NCBI RefSeq assembly: GCF_004379255.2
Contig: NC_056047.1
Span: 21,900,293 to 21,964,292, forward strand
Source of the DNA: Salvia splendens
Taxonomy: Eukaryota; Streptophyta; Magnoliopsida; Lamiales; Lamiaceae
Direction: 5' to 3'
Length of the DNA stretch: 64,000 nt
The position numbers and the translations under genes are program-made. Below, one piece after another: positions 21,247 through 32,529 of the stretch; position 1 is the stretch's first letter, and the number at the start of each line of letters is the position of its first letter. The notes beneath the pieces were generated by a model, which did not search any database, was not told where the DNA came from, and saw nothing but the letters and a program-made list of their open reading frames with translations.

Positions 21247-22096
21247 AAGAGATTTTCAAAAAATAAGAGTGATGTGTTTTGTGAATAAGAGTGAAGCGTT
21301 TTGTGAACAAGAGTGAAGTAAAATCAGAATAAGAGTGATGTGTTTTGTGAACAAGAGTGAAGTAAAATCAGAATAAGTGTGATGTGTTTTGTGAACAAGA
21401 GTGAAGCGTTTTCTGAACAAGAGTGAAGTAAAATCAGAATAAGAGTGATGTGTTTTGTGAACAAGAGTGAAGTAAAATCAGAATAAGAGTGATGTGTTTT
21501 GTGAACAAGAGTGAAGTGTTTTCTGAACAAGAGTAAAGTGTTTTGTGAACAAGAGTGAAGTAAAATCAGAATAAGAGTGATGTGTTTTGTGAACAAGAGT
21601 GAAGTGTTTTCTGAACAAGAGTGAAGTAAAATCAGAATAAGAGTGATGTGTTTTGTGAACAAGAGTGAAGTAAAATCAGAATAAGAGTGATGTGTTTTGT
21701 GAACAAGAGCGAAGTGTTTTCTGAACAAGAGTGAAGTAAAATCAGGATAAGAGTGATGTGTTTTGTGAACAAGAGTGAAGTAAAATCAGAATAAGAGTGA
21801 TGTGTTTTGTGAACAAGAGTGAAGTGTTTTCTGAACAAGAGTGAAGTGTTTTGTGAACAAGAGTGAAGTAAAATCAGAATAAGAGTGATGTGTTTTGTGA
21901 ACAAGAGTGAAGTAAAATCAGAATAAGAGTGATGTGTTTTGTGAACAAGAGTGAAGCGTTTTCTAAACAAGAGTGAAGTAAAAATCAGAATAAGAGTGAT
22001 GTGTTTTGTGAACAAGAGTGGAGTAAAATCAGAATAAGAGTGATGTGTTTTGTGAACAAGAGTGAAGTGTTTTCTGAACAAGAGTGAAGTGTACTC
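21247..22096 (+). repeat. 22-bp-unit tandem array, forward arm
   Basis: Three related 22-bp units alternate: GAAGTAAAATCAGAATAAGA.., GATGTGTTTTGTGAACAAGA.. and GAAGTGTTTTCTGAACAAGA... Most pairs form 44-bp dimers and some 66-bp trimers. Every unit ends in AAGAGT or a near variant. About 38 units are present. There are no unique spacers, so it is not a CRISPR-like array. Confidence 0.93.
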
Positions 22097-22204
22097 GGAA
22101 ATGATGTGGAGGAATTGGCGAAGATGCCGTTTTGATGAAAAGCTGTTGTCGTTTACTCATTTTTCACTTTTTTAAATTCATTTTTCTGCCCCACAAAAGC
22201 ATTA

Positions 22205-22672
22205 TTTTACTTCACTCTCGTTTACAAAACACATCACTCTTAGGCATGATTTTACTTCACTCTTGTTTACAAAACACATCACTCTTAGGCATGATTTTAC
22301 TTCACTCTTGTTTACAAAACACATCACTCTTGGCATGATTTTACTTCACTCTTAGGCATGATTTTACTTCACTCTTGTTTACAAAATACATCACTCTTAG
22401 GCATGATTTTACTACACTCTTGTTTACAAAACACATCACTCTTAGGCATGGTTTTACTTCACTCTTGTTTACAAAACACATCACTTTTGGCATGATTTTA
22501 CTTCACTCTTAGGCATGATTTTACTTCACTCTTGTTTACAAAATACATCACTCTTAGGCATGATTTTACTTCACTCTTGTTCACAAAACACATCACTCTT
22601 ATTCTGATTTTACTTCACTCTTGTTCACAAAACACATCACTCTTATTCTGATTTTACTTCACTCTTATCATC
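22205..22672 (-). repeat. 22-bp-unit tandem array, inverted arm
   Basis: These units are the reverse complement of the forward arm (CACTCTTGTTTACAAAACAC, ATCACTCTTAGGCATGATTT). The two arms, about 850 and 470 bp long, are separated by about 108 bp. The last two dimers of this arm (ATTCTGATTTTACTTCACTC) match the forward units best. The rest carry the variant GGCATG. Confidence 0.93.
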
Positions 22673-22908
22673 TGCTTAAAATCCAGCTAGTCAATTGATC
22701 AAACACCTTCTAGCATCAGCATTTACAAATTTCTCTCTGATGAAATAAATAATTAAGAATGAAAATTTAGCCGAATTAGAAGAGGATGAACTTCAATTAC
22801 TATTATTACAAGAATTTTCGTAGCTCAATTCGCCGTATTTATAGCTGAAACCGATCGCCGCATTTGCTCGGGCAAATTCTAGCTTTGATGAACAGAGCTC
22901 CGAATTCT

Positions 22909-23226
22909 TCAATAATTCTTGAATTCACATACATCATTCAGCAACCTAAGAGTAATTAAACTCAATTTCGAGCCGGAATTCCCATACCGGATGATGATTC
23001 CGGCGAGCAGCGACTTGTCGATCACCGTCTTCAGCTTCACATTCTTCGGCCCGGTCAGTTTCTGCGCGCGCTTCGCGATCTCCGCCAGATGCTGCGGCTC
23101 CAGCTCCACCACCGACGCCACTGTCGCCACCTCCGTCTCCGACAGCCGGTTCGCGATCAGCTCGAACTCCGCCGCGATCTCCTTGATCAGATCCACTCGC
23201 TTCATGTCCGTGAAGTTAACCTTCAA
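22909..23226 (-). pseudogene. ATPD: captured fragment of chloroplast ATP synthase delta subunit gene
   Basis: The open frame encodes about 88 residues with the hallmarks of the C-terminal half of the delta subunit: EIAAEFELIANRL, SVVELEPQHLAEIAK, QKLTGPKNVKLKTVID and IIRYGNSGSKL. In the chloroplast F1Fo ATP synthase this subunit joins the catalytic head to the peripheral stalk. The match ends at SGSKL (about 22963), where the family continues with IDMSVKKQL. Instead 17 unrelated residues follow to the stop. The transit peptide and N-terminal half are absent. The piece lies between the inverted arrays and the right TIR, so it was probably captured by the element. Splice-acceptor-like AAG precedes it. 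Confidence 0.8.
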
Positions 23227-23365
23227 ATGAAGTAAAAATTTACATAATCTAATTTTTTTTGTGCAATGACAATAATACCCCTGACTTGTTATTATGGAGT
23301 AAATTTGTGATTGAGGGAGCTAATATCTCATTAAATTCGAAAATTAATATTAGCCCTTGATTTTT

Positions 23366-23428
23366 TTGATCTTGTGGCTATTATTTGTTCTCTAGTTATA
23401 TGGTTAAGAGGTGTTTGCCATAGATCAC

Positions 23429-23436
<8 letters not shown>
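23366..23436 (-). repeat. right terminal inverted repeat
   Basis: It is read on the minus strand as AGTAGTGATC, then ATAACTAGAGAACAAAT and AGCCACAAGATC. It matches the left TIR in order and spacing. Confidence 0.75.

Positions 23437-23482
<46 letters not shown>
23432..23482. repeat. TA microsatellite, about 25 repeats
   Basis: An uninterrupted (TA)n tract directly abuts the right TIR. A shorter tract (20626-20643) abuts the left one. Confidence 0.97.
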
Positions 23483-23484
<2 letters not shown>

Positions 23485-24090
23485 TGTAGAAACTATGTGG
23501 GGATTTAATTGAGATTAATTGAGGTAATGGGGATTAATTAAAATTAATTGGGAGTATTAATTTGTGCAAAATAAATTTTAGGCAGTGGGAGTGAAAGGAA
23601 GAAAAACGTCTAGCATGGCATTGAAGATGGATCGCTGGAATACTTAAAAAATCTGATATTTGGACTCCATAGTGCTCAAAGAAGAAAATGGGTGTTGGGC
23701 TAAACAAGAGATTATAATTCCTCGGGCCCAATTGTAATTTGTTTTTTTAAATTAGGCCCAAGGAAATGTAATTTAAATTTTCTTCCTTTGCCCAAAATCC
23801 TAAAATGAGAAAATGAATTAGTGGAATATGGGTCTCACTTTCCTCCTACCTAAAATGGAAAAATTAAATAAATAATGAGATTTTATATCGTAGACATCCA
23901 AAATAGAAAAATAGAATATTTTCTCATAGGCGGGGGAGTATCAAAATTCTTCTTGATCAATTATACACGTCCAATTCTCCTTTAATCGTCGAAAAAAAAG
24001 ATTAAATGAAAAAAATCGGCTTACCATTCAACGTCCTTTCGAGAACAACTAAAATAATAGAAAAAGGTGGGATATTACACTAGTGGCTTA
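23483..24090. other. AT-rich intergenic DNA, no feature recognised
   Basis: I find no coding frame with recognisable motifs and no clear repeat. The short open frame on the minus strand near 23534-23731 shows no family signature. Confidence 0.6.
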
Positions 24091-24094
24091 GTTA

Positions 24095-24998
24095 CTACTC
24101 CCTCCTTCCGCGATAGGAGTCTCGTTTTTTCATTGAGAGATGTTAAGTGGCCATAAACATAAAATATTAATAAAATATATGCATTTAATGCTATTTTACT
24201 TTAAATTAGTTCATCTTAAAAGTATCAAATTTTCAAGACTAATTTACCCAGTTGCATAAATAAGGACTAGAGTACAACTAATAATAAATAATCTTGGAAA
24301 TATTATATTGTGTATATGTACGTTTCTTTTGTGTCATATTTCTTTCCGTTTTTTCTTTTTTACTTTTAATTATATTATATTATTATTTAATTTGTATTAT
24401 ATAACTACTTTTAAATTAGAATATAAATATATTCATGATATTAAAATTATATAATTGGTATTTAGCTTCACTTACAAATGAAATAATTTAAACTATATTA
24501 TATTTAGCATTAATATTTAAATAACTTATAAATAATAGGTATGATATGATTATTTCCAATACAACATACATGTAATTTGACATAAATTGTGCATAAATTA
24601 TTATGGAGAGAGAATGTTGTAAATTTAATTTTGAAATAAAAAATTGAGAAAAGGGTAATTAAGTAAAATTATCTTAGCACTAACTACTACTATTAATTTA
24701 TTACATTGACTTTTATAATTATTTACAAAAATGCCATTGTGTGGCTGGCCACATTATGGCTGCATAGCATTACTCTTTTCCATTTAAGTCCGTCCGCTAA
24801 TAGAAGTCCCGATTCACTTTTACCATAAATGGTAATAGGGTCCCACATTACACTAACTCATTTCACTCATATTTCATTTAAAACAATATATACAACTATA
24901 ACTTATATTTAACTAATCTTTTCCACCATTTTTTCTTAACATTCTTAAAACATGTTCCGCCAAAGAATGAGACTCCTAATAGCGGACGGAGGGATTAG
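24095..24998. mobile_element. Stowaway-like MITE region, probably nested
   Basis: The outer ends are inverted: CTCCCTCCTTCCGCGATAGG at the left and, read in reverse, CTCCGTCCGCTATTAGGAGT at the right. A third copy of the end (GTCCGTCCGCTAATAGAAGT, near 24787) lies inside. The right 210 bp may therefore be a complete MITE, with the left end belonging to a second one. Flanking TA dinucleotides fit Stowaway insertion. Confidence 0.65.
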
Positions 24999-25275
24999 TA
25001 TCCACACAACTCATCATCATTAAAGCAACATTCTAGCTGCAAAAAGAATGAGTTAAGCCCAACTCAAAATTAATTAGGCAGTAAAACAAGATAAGGACTT
25101 AAACCATGTCCAATCACCGAATAGCGACAAAGCCAAGACTATCAAGCCCAATTGTAGAAAGTGTAACCCAAGTCAATTATCGTATATGAACTGCATATAT
25201 AAATAGGCTAGACCATTTTAGTAGGGTAAATAATTCATTTATTTTGAATTTACAATACAAAAATAACATAAAAAG

Positions 25276-25466
25276 TACTCCCTCGTCTCTAAGAATTTAT
25301 CATCATTTGACCCGACAGAAATTTTAAAAAAAATGTAATAAAAAGTGGATTAAAAAAAAATAATGGAACGTGGGTTTAAAAAAACTGGTTAGGCGTTATT
25401 TCACCCTATTTGTAGCCAATTACTAAACCAAACACGAGGAGAGTTATGATAGATGGATGGAGGGGC
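25276..25466. mobile_element. Stowaway-like MITE, decayed
   Basis: It begins ACTCCCTCGTCTCTAAGAAT, followed by the common internal motif ATCATTTGACCCG. It ends in GATGGATGGAGGGG, an imperfect inverted match. The interior is AT-rich and non-coding. Confidence 0.5.
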
Positions 25467-27086
25467 ATTCCGATTTCAAATCATCTTACATTGGTTTGGC
25501 CCAATTACATAAGAATAAATTTCTTTTGTATATTACTCTTGGTGGATTGTATTTAATGTGGAATTAATTTTAAAAATCGAACTAGAAATTAAATCTTAAT
25601 TATTTATTTTTCTATTCTAGTGGATAAAATACCAAGCAAATGATATACTTCATTTTTAGACCGTTTTACTTTATTTTATACAAAATTCATTATTTGATCG
25701 TTTTACTTCATTACAAAAAAGCTGAACTAAAATGATCTTAAAATGAACTACGTTCTCTAATAATGAACTATATTTTAGTTCGGCGTTTTGACATTAAAAA
25801 TTAGTTATGCATATATCACACCCCCGAATCTAGTTAGTGTATTTTTGCCAATTTTTATGATTAAAGTAAATCAAACCCGATTCAGAATACAAATTGTAAT
25901 TGTGGTCCCGAAATTTACTAAAATCGAGGTCGTCATTTCAAAGCATTGTTGGAATGAAATGAAATGAATGAAATAAAGGAGAAAGAGAATATAGGAGACA
26001 AAACACATAAAAACAAATAATGCGGTATTTGATGGGGTTGGGATTTTGTTGGGCCAATCTTCATCATCTCCTTCCTTGAGAAATAAAGTGTATTTCAGGT
26101 TTGCCTTTCTCTGTCTTGTCACAATCTGCTTTCCTTTTCCCCTCAAAGTGTCTCTACTTTATTCTTTGTTTTTCAAGAAAGTTCATGCTATAAAAAATAA
26201 TCGAATAACTTAATACTTCAACTTATGCTTTAATCCTTGTGATGCAAGTTGTTCTATTTCGAAATTACAGATATATTGCATCGTTTTCAGCTAAGATCAT
26301 AAATCAAATAACTAACTGAATTCAATTTAACCCTAGAAGAAATAGCAGTGAACTCCAATACATTTTCGGTTATTTTAAAAGTTAGGATCCAATCAAATAT
26401 AAACTCTATATATTGTATAAATTTAAAACTATGATTATGATGATTAGATAATGTCAACAAATGACACAATAAGTTAACATGAAAATATTGAAATTTTACA
26501 ATGCGTTGACACGTGTAGACACTGGATACGCCAGTGGGAGGGAGTATTGATTTGAAGCTTCACAATTGATCTTTTTATCTTCACGTTAGTATGTCATTAT
26601 TTTTTAGATAAGAAGATTCATTATTCAAAAAATGTAATTGAAAATTGATAAAAATAAATAAATTAAAAACAAGTAAAAAGCACTTTAAAAAATAATGCAT
26701 GACAAATAGAAAATATGAAAAATTTAAGCTTTATAACAAAATAATGAGAAGACAAGAAAATTTATTATATTAATTACTTAAAAATTAGAGGCATTATATA
26801 TTTTTTAAATGCATTAGTAATGGGTAAAAAAGATTGATTAATTTCAATAGGAGCAGGATATAATAAAATGATATTGTCGTGGTTTGACACCTGGGGCTAG
26901 GAGTAATCTGGTGGACTGTGGTAGTGACATTTTTTGTCTTTTCATATATGTCTATCACTATGAGCTGCTGCTCCTGCTGCAACATTTTATACTCTTCTTA
27001 TGTGTAAATTATTATCAAATTATCGCACAACCGATGTGCTAACATTGTAGATGTCATCACACCAGTTATAAATGGCACTTGTATGT
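25467..27086. other. AT-rich intergenic DNA
   Basis: No gene is recognised. A 91-codon minus-strand frame at 25871-26146 has a hydrophobic stretch but no family motif. Its codon use looks like AT-rich background, so I leave it uncalled. Confidence 0.55.
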
Positions 27087-27347
27087 TATCCCTTCTGTCC
27101 GCCATTAGGAGTCTACTTCCTTAACAGCACGAGTTTTAAGAAATGTAAAGAAAAGTGGGTGAAAATGAGTTAGTGGAATATGAGTCACACTTGTATATAT
27201 TAGTTTTAAATAAAATGTGAGTATAATGAGTTAGTGGAATGTGGGGACCGACCCTATTACCACTTAAGGTAAAAGTGAAACGGGATTCCTGTTCGCGGAC
27301 AGACTAAAATGGAAAATCGGGACTCCTATTCGCGGACGGATGGAGTA
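27087..27347. mobile_element. Stowaway-like MITE, about 260 bp
   Basis: The left end CCCTTCTGTCCGCCATTAGG is the inverted match of the right end CTCCTATTCGCGGACGGATGG, with mismatches. A second inner pair (near 27280-27310) repeats the sequence of the end. Non-coding. Confidence 0.7.
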
Positions 27348-27830
27348 GATGTTAACACGAAGTATTTGTTCGTCAACTACATGTAGTTGACATTCAAATA
27401 TCTTCGTGTTGACATAGATTGTTTAATTTTGTATGGTCGACATAGATTGTTTAATTCACATTATAAATATATACAAATTGCATTTATAGGCAGTTTATTT
27501 TGTATTATACATAAAATTGTCTATAATGGAAAGCTAAACAATCTATAATGCCATTTGCCTATATTTAAAATGCAATATGCATAAATCCATCTACAACTCT
27601 CACTAATGTACGTTGCATTGTAGCATTTAAAATTTTGCAAGATACGTGTCATGTTGCAGCACAAGGTTAGTGGTACGTTGTCACTTTAAAACCTACCGAA
27701 ATATGAGTTTGACAGTTACCAAAAAGTACAACTCCGGTAGGCCAAAAAATGCACCTGAGTGTGACTGGGACATGCTCCGAAAGCATTGATCCCGAGTGCA
27801 GAATGACGTGTCACGTTATAGAATCAATTA

Positions 27831-29719
27831 GAGTATCTCCAACGGTTCTGGACAAGCCATAGGCTAGCCACAACTCCTCCTGCCACATCATCAACACTTA
27901 AAAACTCCCAATGCCACATCATCAGGACAAACAACTGGACAAGCAATAGGCTAGCAATAGGCTAGCCACAATAAATAAAATTATAAAAAATAAATAATTA
28001 CCAATCACACAAAATACAGAATTAAATTTACGGCACAGATGCGGGAAAATTCAATAATAACATTTAAATTAAAAAAAAGTACATTAATTAAAAAAAATTA
28101 CATTAATTTAAAAAAAAACCCTTCCACGCACGAGCCCCCGCCTCCGCCTCACTCGTCGTAGCCGTCGCCGTTGTCGCCATCGTCGCCGCCCGCGTCTGAG
28201 CCCCCCAATTGTGCCGTGACGGCATCCAAATCGACCCGTATACTCTCGAGCATTGAGTGAAGAAACCTCTTCTCCACGGGGTCAGTTGCCGCCTTCCAGT
28301 CAGCTAAGATCTTGTACATCTGAGCCCGCGTTTGTTGACGCGCGAAGAAGGCAAGCTTGGCTGTCGATTTGCCAACAGGGGGGATGCCGACTAGACCTCC
28401 TGGGACCCCTGGCGAGCCCGTTGCGCCCGCCTTTGACCAACCGGGCAAGTGCGGCGAGTAAACGCGGGAGGGGACGGGAACTCCTGAACATTCTCGGGGA
28501 GGTCGTGGGAACCGCCGCTGCTGCCGCTGTAATCACCGGTATAGTTCAGTCGCTGCTTCTTCGGCCAGCCAGCATCGCCACCTGCCCGAAACTTCTTGGA
28601 GTCCATCAGTACCTCATAGCAGTTCTAGTAGGTGAACTCATTATAAAGCCCGGGCACGAGGAAGGTTTTCTCCGCTATCCTCCTGCAGTCCTCGTCAGTT
28701 TGGCCACTGGTCTGCATGCGGAGGGCGTTGGTGTACAAGCCCGAAAATCGGGAGACCGCAGCCCTGATTCGGTCCCACTCCTTCCGGCACTCTTCCCCGC
28801 TGTGTGGCCTCCCCTCCGGGCAAAATGCCTTGTAGGCTGCTAATATTTTAGCTCACAAGTTGACGATCCTCTGATTGTTCGAATCGAGGGGATCATCGCA
28901 AACACTCACCCACGCCTTAGACAGCGCGACGTTCTCCGCATCCGACCACTTCCTTCGTGCCGGGCTGTCGTCATCTGCCGGCTGCGACGACTCGCCGACC
29001 ACCCTCTTGCCCTTCCCCTTGCCCTTCTTCTTCTTTGGCGCGCCCCGACCCCGCCCTACTCCCCCCGTTTGAACGGGAGTGTCCGCATCCCCGAGATCTA
29101 TGGGGTCGATGTGTGCAAAGAAGCAGTAAAAAAATCAAAACTAGGACGATAGACGTTGCCCCCTCGGCGTCCCCTGCATCCCCAGCTGCATCCCCGGCAT
29201 CATCTGCATCCCGGGTTGCATCCCCGGTACCCCCTGCCCGCCCGACATCGCCGGCCCGCCCTGCATCCCCTGCCATCCCGGCATACTACCCCCGGATGCC
29301 ATCCCGGGCATCATTTGCTGCCAAGGGTACATGTTGTAGTACCCGACCATTGGACCATATCCACTTCCCACGGGTACCGTGGGAGTTTGAGACCTGCTCG
29401 TCACTGGAGTAGACACGTTGTTGTGCTCCATTTCGCATTGTTGCTCTTGTACAGAAATTAAGATAGAGAGAAAACTCGTTAAAACAAGTGGTGCGAATGA
29501 AAATGATGTGCAAATCGCGTATATATAGTGTTTCAAAAATTAAATAAAAAAAAAATCGGCTGGCCGATCGGCGAGCGCATCGGCCAGTGCCCGAAAATCG
29601 GCGTGCGCTCGCCGTTTTTCTTGCTGATTTGCCGCTCGCCGACTGCAATGGTTCGGCGAGCGGACCGACCAGCGCCGGGAATCAGCTAGCCGGTCCGCTC
29701 GCTGCCATTGTGGATGCTC
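27831..29719 (-). mobile_element. PIF/Harbinger-type element remnant
   Basis: The left end GAGTATCTCCAAC and the right end, read in reverse as GAGCATCCACAATGG, are imperfect inverted repeats. They flank a decayed gene of the Myb/SANT-like type that accompanies PIF/Harbinger transposases. No DDE transposase is present. I could not find a clear TTA/TAA duplication, so the boundaries are provisional. Confidence 0.55.
28151..29431 (-). pseudogene. PIF/Harbinger-associated Myb/SANT-like protein, decayed
   Basis: From an ATG at 29431 the translation gives SQTPTVPVGSGYGP, a Met/Gly/Pro-rich stretch, a Lys-rich stretch (APKKKKGKGKGKR) and the SANT-like domain. That domain contains RRKWSDAENVALSKAW, GEECRKEWDRIRAAVSRF and SGQTDEDCRRIAEKTF, then a C-terminal helix-rich part. 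Plant databases often label such proteins 'glutathione S-transferase T3-like' or NAM-associated, but they are the DNA-binding partners of Harbinger transposases. Two Trp positions are stops (TGA in VNL-AKIL, TAG in FTY-NCYEVL). There are also frame changes near 29150 and 28390. Confidence 0.65.
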
Positions 29720-29729
29720 AGAGTGAAAT

Positions 29730-30260
29730 ATTCTAATCCAACTATGTCCTTACGGCTGATAACAAGTTGATTTTTATAGAATCAATCAATGTTGTCCCTG
29801 GATAACTTAGTGTCTGATTATAAAGCGTTTTTTTAAAATGTGGTTAAGATATAACATTGCATAATAGATAGATCAATTAGTTAAATATTCTAATCCAACT
29901 ATTTGGTTTATAAATAAAATCATAATGACACTAGTCTTTGTTTAAGATTTATTTTGTAAAATGGAAAGATTAATTGGTGGATTATTTTCATCCAACTAGT
30001 TACTTTCTAAAAAAAGCTTCATATGACAGTAGTTTTTGATTAATTAATTTTTTAATTTGTTTTATATTTAATATTGCAGAATAAATAAATTAATCAGTGA
30101 CTTATTTTCATCTAAATATTTAATTTATAAGTAAAATTTTAATGATATTAGTGTTTAATGGAAGAACAATTTGGATGCATTTAAATTCTATAAGCATAAA
30201 ATAGATAGAGCATTGAATTGTTTTTATTTAATTATTTAATTTGTAAAAATAATCCTTATA
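29730..30260. repeat. degenerate tandem repeat, roughly 100-150-bp units
   Basis: Blocks resembling ATCCAACTATTTGGTTTATA followed by ATGACACTAGTCTTTG recur near 29735, 29895, 29988 and 30108 with heavy divergence. No coding sequence is visible. Confidence 0.45.
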
Positions 30261-30968
30261 ACAAAATCATTACTAACCAAGTAGTTGACCTCTATATGTT
30301 TTGATGAAATGCTAAATGACAATAGGCATATGCTACAACAATTAATATATTATACATGGATAGATTGATCATAATTATGCAAGAAAAAATCGACTCATGT
30401 TATGAGCGAGAATTGCAAAACAGAGAATTAAAAGAAAAAAGGGAAATGATAATGGTAATAGACACTCAATTTTGGTGGTAAATGAGCATCCAAGAAATCA
30501 AATCTATACATATGATTCTATCAAATTATTTGATTTGCTCATTTTTTTAATATTCCCTAATAGCCATTTTAATATGATAAAAATTAAAATCTTAAATTTA
30601 ATACCTAAACTAAATTGTATAACTCAATTTTCTTTTCCTCATGCCATTTGGAACATACATCAATCGATAAATAGTACTATATTAAACTTAAAATTAGTTA
30701 AGTGAGTGATTATAATTTAAGATATGATATTGCACTTTTGTAAATGGAACAATTAGAAAAAATTAATGAACAAAGAAAAATGAAAAAAAGGAAACCGAGG
30801 GAGTAAAGATAAGGTGGAATATTTATTTTGATTCAATGTTAAATATTACGCTACTAAATGTTATGTACTATGTGATTAATGTATTATTTGAATTCAAATT
30901 GTTAAATTCACTAACTCTATGATACGAGCATATCTCTATGAATATTTCCTATATGCTATTATTTAGTT
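30261..30968. other. AT-rich intergenic DNA, nothing recognised
   Basis: I see no gene, repeat or RNA signal here. Confidence 0.6.
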
Positions 30969-31310
30969 AGTTATTGATTTACATATCTTTTCTATATAAT
31001 TAGTTTCTTATTCTCTAAGTTAGGGTATTTAGCAATATAATTATTTTCTTATTCTCTAAGTTAGGGTATTTAGCATTATAAATAAGGAGCTTGTTATTCG
31101 TTTCCAAATTATCTTATTTTCCTTTGCTCGTAAACCAAACCAAGATTTAGGATTGCAAAAGAAAGTAAAACACGATAAAAGGAAAATAAGATAATTTGAT
31201 ATTTCTTGAATGATGGAAAGGAATAACAACGTCCCTATTTATAATGCTAAATACCCTAATTTAGGGAATAAGAAACTAATTATATGGGGAAGATATGCAA
31301 ATCAATAACT
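30969..31310. repeat. foldback (inverted) repeat with arms of about 130-160 bp
   Basis: The left arm (30969-31129) reads GTTATTGATTTACATATCTT, later TTAGGGTATTTAGCATTATA, and ends TTATCTTATTTTCC. The right arm (31179-31310) is its reverse complement with scattered mismatches. The left arm carries one extra internal copy of about 50 bp (TTCTTATTCTCTAAGTTAGG occurs twice). The spacer is about 49 bp. It could be a foldback transposon or two solo ends in inverted orientation. A transcript would form a long hairpin. Confidence 0.8.
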
Positions 31311-32526
31311 GTTCGTTTTGAATGTTGTGATACAAAGATAAACACTAGTCGCCGTAATATAACCCAATGAACAATAAGAGATTGCACTAAAATAAACTGA
31401 ATTAAAATAACAAATCAAAACTATAAACCGTAAAGATGTAAGCCGTGTCGAGGAGTCCTCTTTCTGCAAGACGAGATACGCCCCGGAAGTGCTCTTAGAT
31501 TGGCGTGTCGTCCCCAAAGATAAAACGACTTCGTCTTGTTCGTTGCAGCACCGCAAACAGAACAAGCTTCGGTGAATTAGATGATAGTGAGGGCATAGCT
31601 TCGACATAAGACTATGCAAAAAGAGGGAGAGAGCTATGCAAATGATATGTTTGGTTTGCAATGTCTAGAGAATGCAAGGGATGCATGCCTATTTATAGGC
31701 CAAGTCTACCCATTGGGCATTGATGGAGTCAACAACCATTATGTGTGTCATGATGGCTTGACTGTAACCGCCGAGGTTACAAGCCGTTACGGGAGCTGGA
31801 GAGGCTGATCATGGACGGACGTATCGGGACACGCTGCGCGTCTAGGTTCGTTCACGGCGTGGACTTCATCACGTGTCAGCCACATTGACTTTACCGCGTC
31901 ATACTGACAAGGTGTCATCCCGCTTGGCTCGCTGAAGTGGAAACGTTGGTGCTCTAAAAAGAACTAGACCAACCAGCCATGGGTCGAACCCAAGCTCCGA
32001 GCCCACAACCAAGCCCAAAGAACAGTCCAAAGACCACCCAAAGACCAATTGCCAAGATCCAAGGACACAGACAAGGGCTCTGGCTCATGGCGGGGCGGGC
32101 GGCGTCGGCGCGCTCGTGGGCGCGCGTGTGGGCTCTACAGCCCATCTTAGTCCACTAGAATTATTACATGTAATAATCCTTCTTATTAAATACTTGTTTA
32201 ATAAGGTTCTCTCCACCAATGTGGGATAATTAACACTTTTTAATTAATCCCTTGACTTTATCTCATAGCTCATTTATAGCTAACAATTGTGACAAACTTT
32301 AGTTCATAATTTCTCACTCACCGGGAATCGGTTTAGAGAAAATGAATATACCACGGTTATCTACTCCGAAAGTAGAGCGTCGTCATTGCATTTAATTTTA
32401 CAAAATTAAATGTCTCGTATCTTTCTCTCTCTTGAAAATAAAACAAAGATTATATAAGTAATCTTAACCAATCTACTAACTACTTCTCTGTTAATTGACA
32501 TTTATATTTATTAATTTATCCTTGTA
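31311..32526 (-). repeat. probable decayed solo LTR, unassigned
   Basis: A GC-richer stretch with features reminiscent of plant copia LTRs: CTATTTATAGGCC near 31690, CTCCACCAATGTGGGATAAT near 32210, and CTCACTCACCGGGAATC near 32313. No internal retrotransposon sequence adjoins it, and I could not define TG..CA ends or a target duplication. I find no coding motif in it. Confidence 0.35.
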
Positions 32527-32529
32527 TAA

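Larger units (their letters stand above)
20640..23436. mobile_element. TIR element with captured gene fragment and inverted 22-bp arrays
   Basis: Terminal inverted repeats of about 70 bp lie at 20640-20706 and 23366-23436. They share AGTGATC, then ATAACTAGAGAACAAAT and AGCCAC at matching distances. Each end abuts a TA microsatellite, so the target duplication cannot be read. Inside are a GC-rich block (20760-21210), a long array of 22-bp units, a short spacer, a second array in inverted orientation, and a piece of the ATP synthase delta gene. No transposase is present. The layout resembles a Pack-MULE (a Mutator-like element carrying gene fragments), but the superfamily is not certain. Confidence 0.72.

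Noticed and set aside
21324..22081. Minus-strand frames across the 22-bp arrays
   Set aside because: Repeat-derived peptides with no family match. The different unit combinations only happen to avoid stops.
21247..22672. CRISPR-like appearance of regularly spaced short repeats
   Set aside because: Units are directly adjacent without unique spacers, are variants of one another, and lie in a plant TIR element.
25871..26146. 91-codon minus-strand frame with a hydrophobic stretch
   Set aside because: No homology I recognise, AT-rich background composition and no promoter or splice context.
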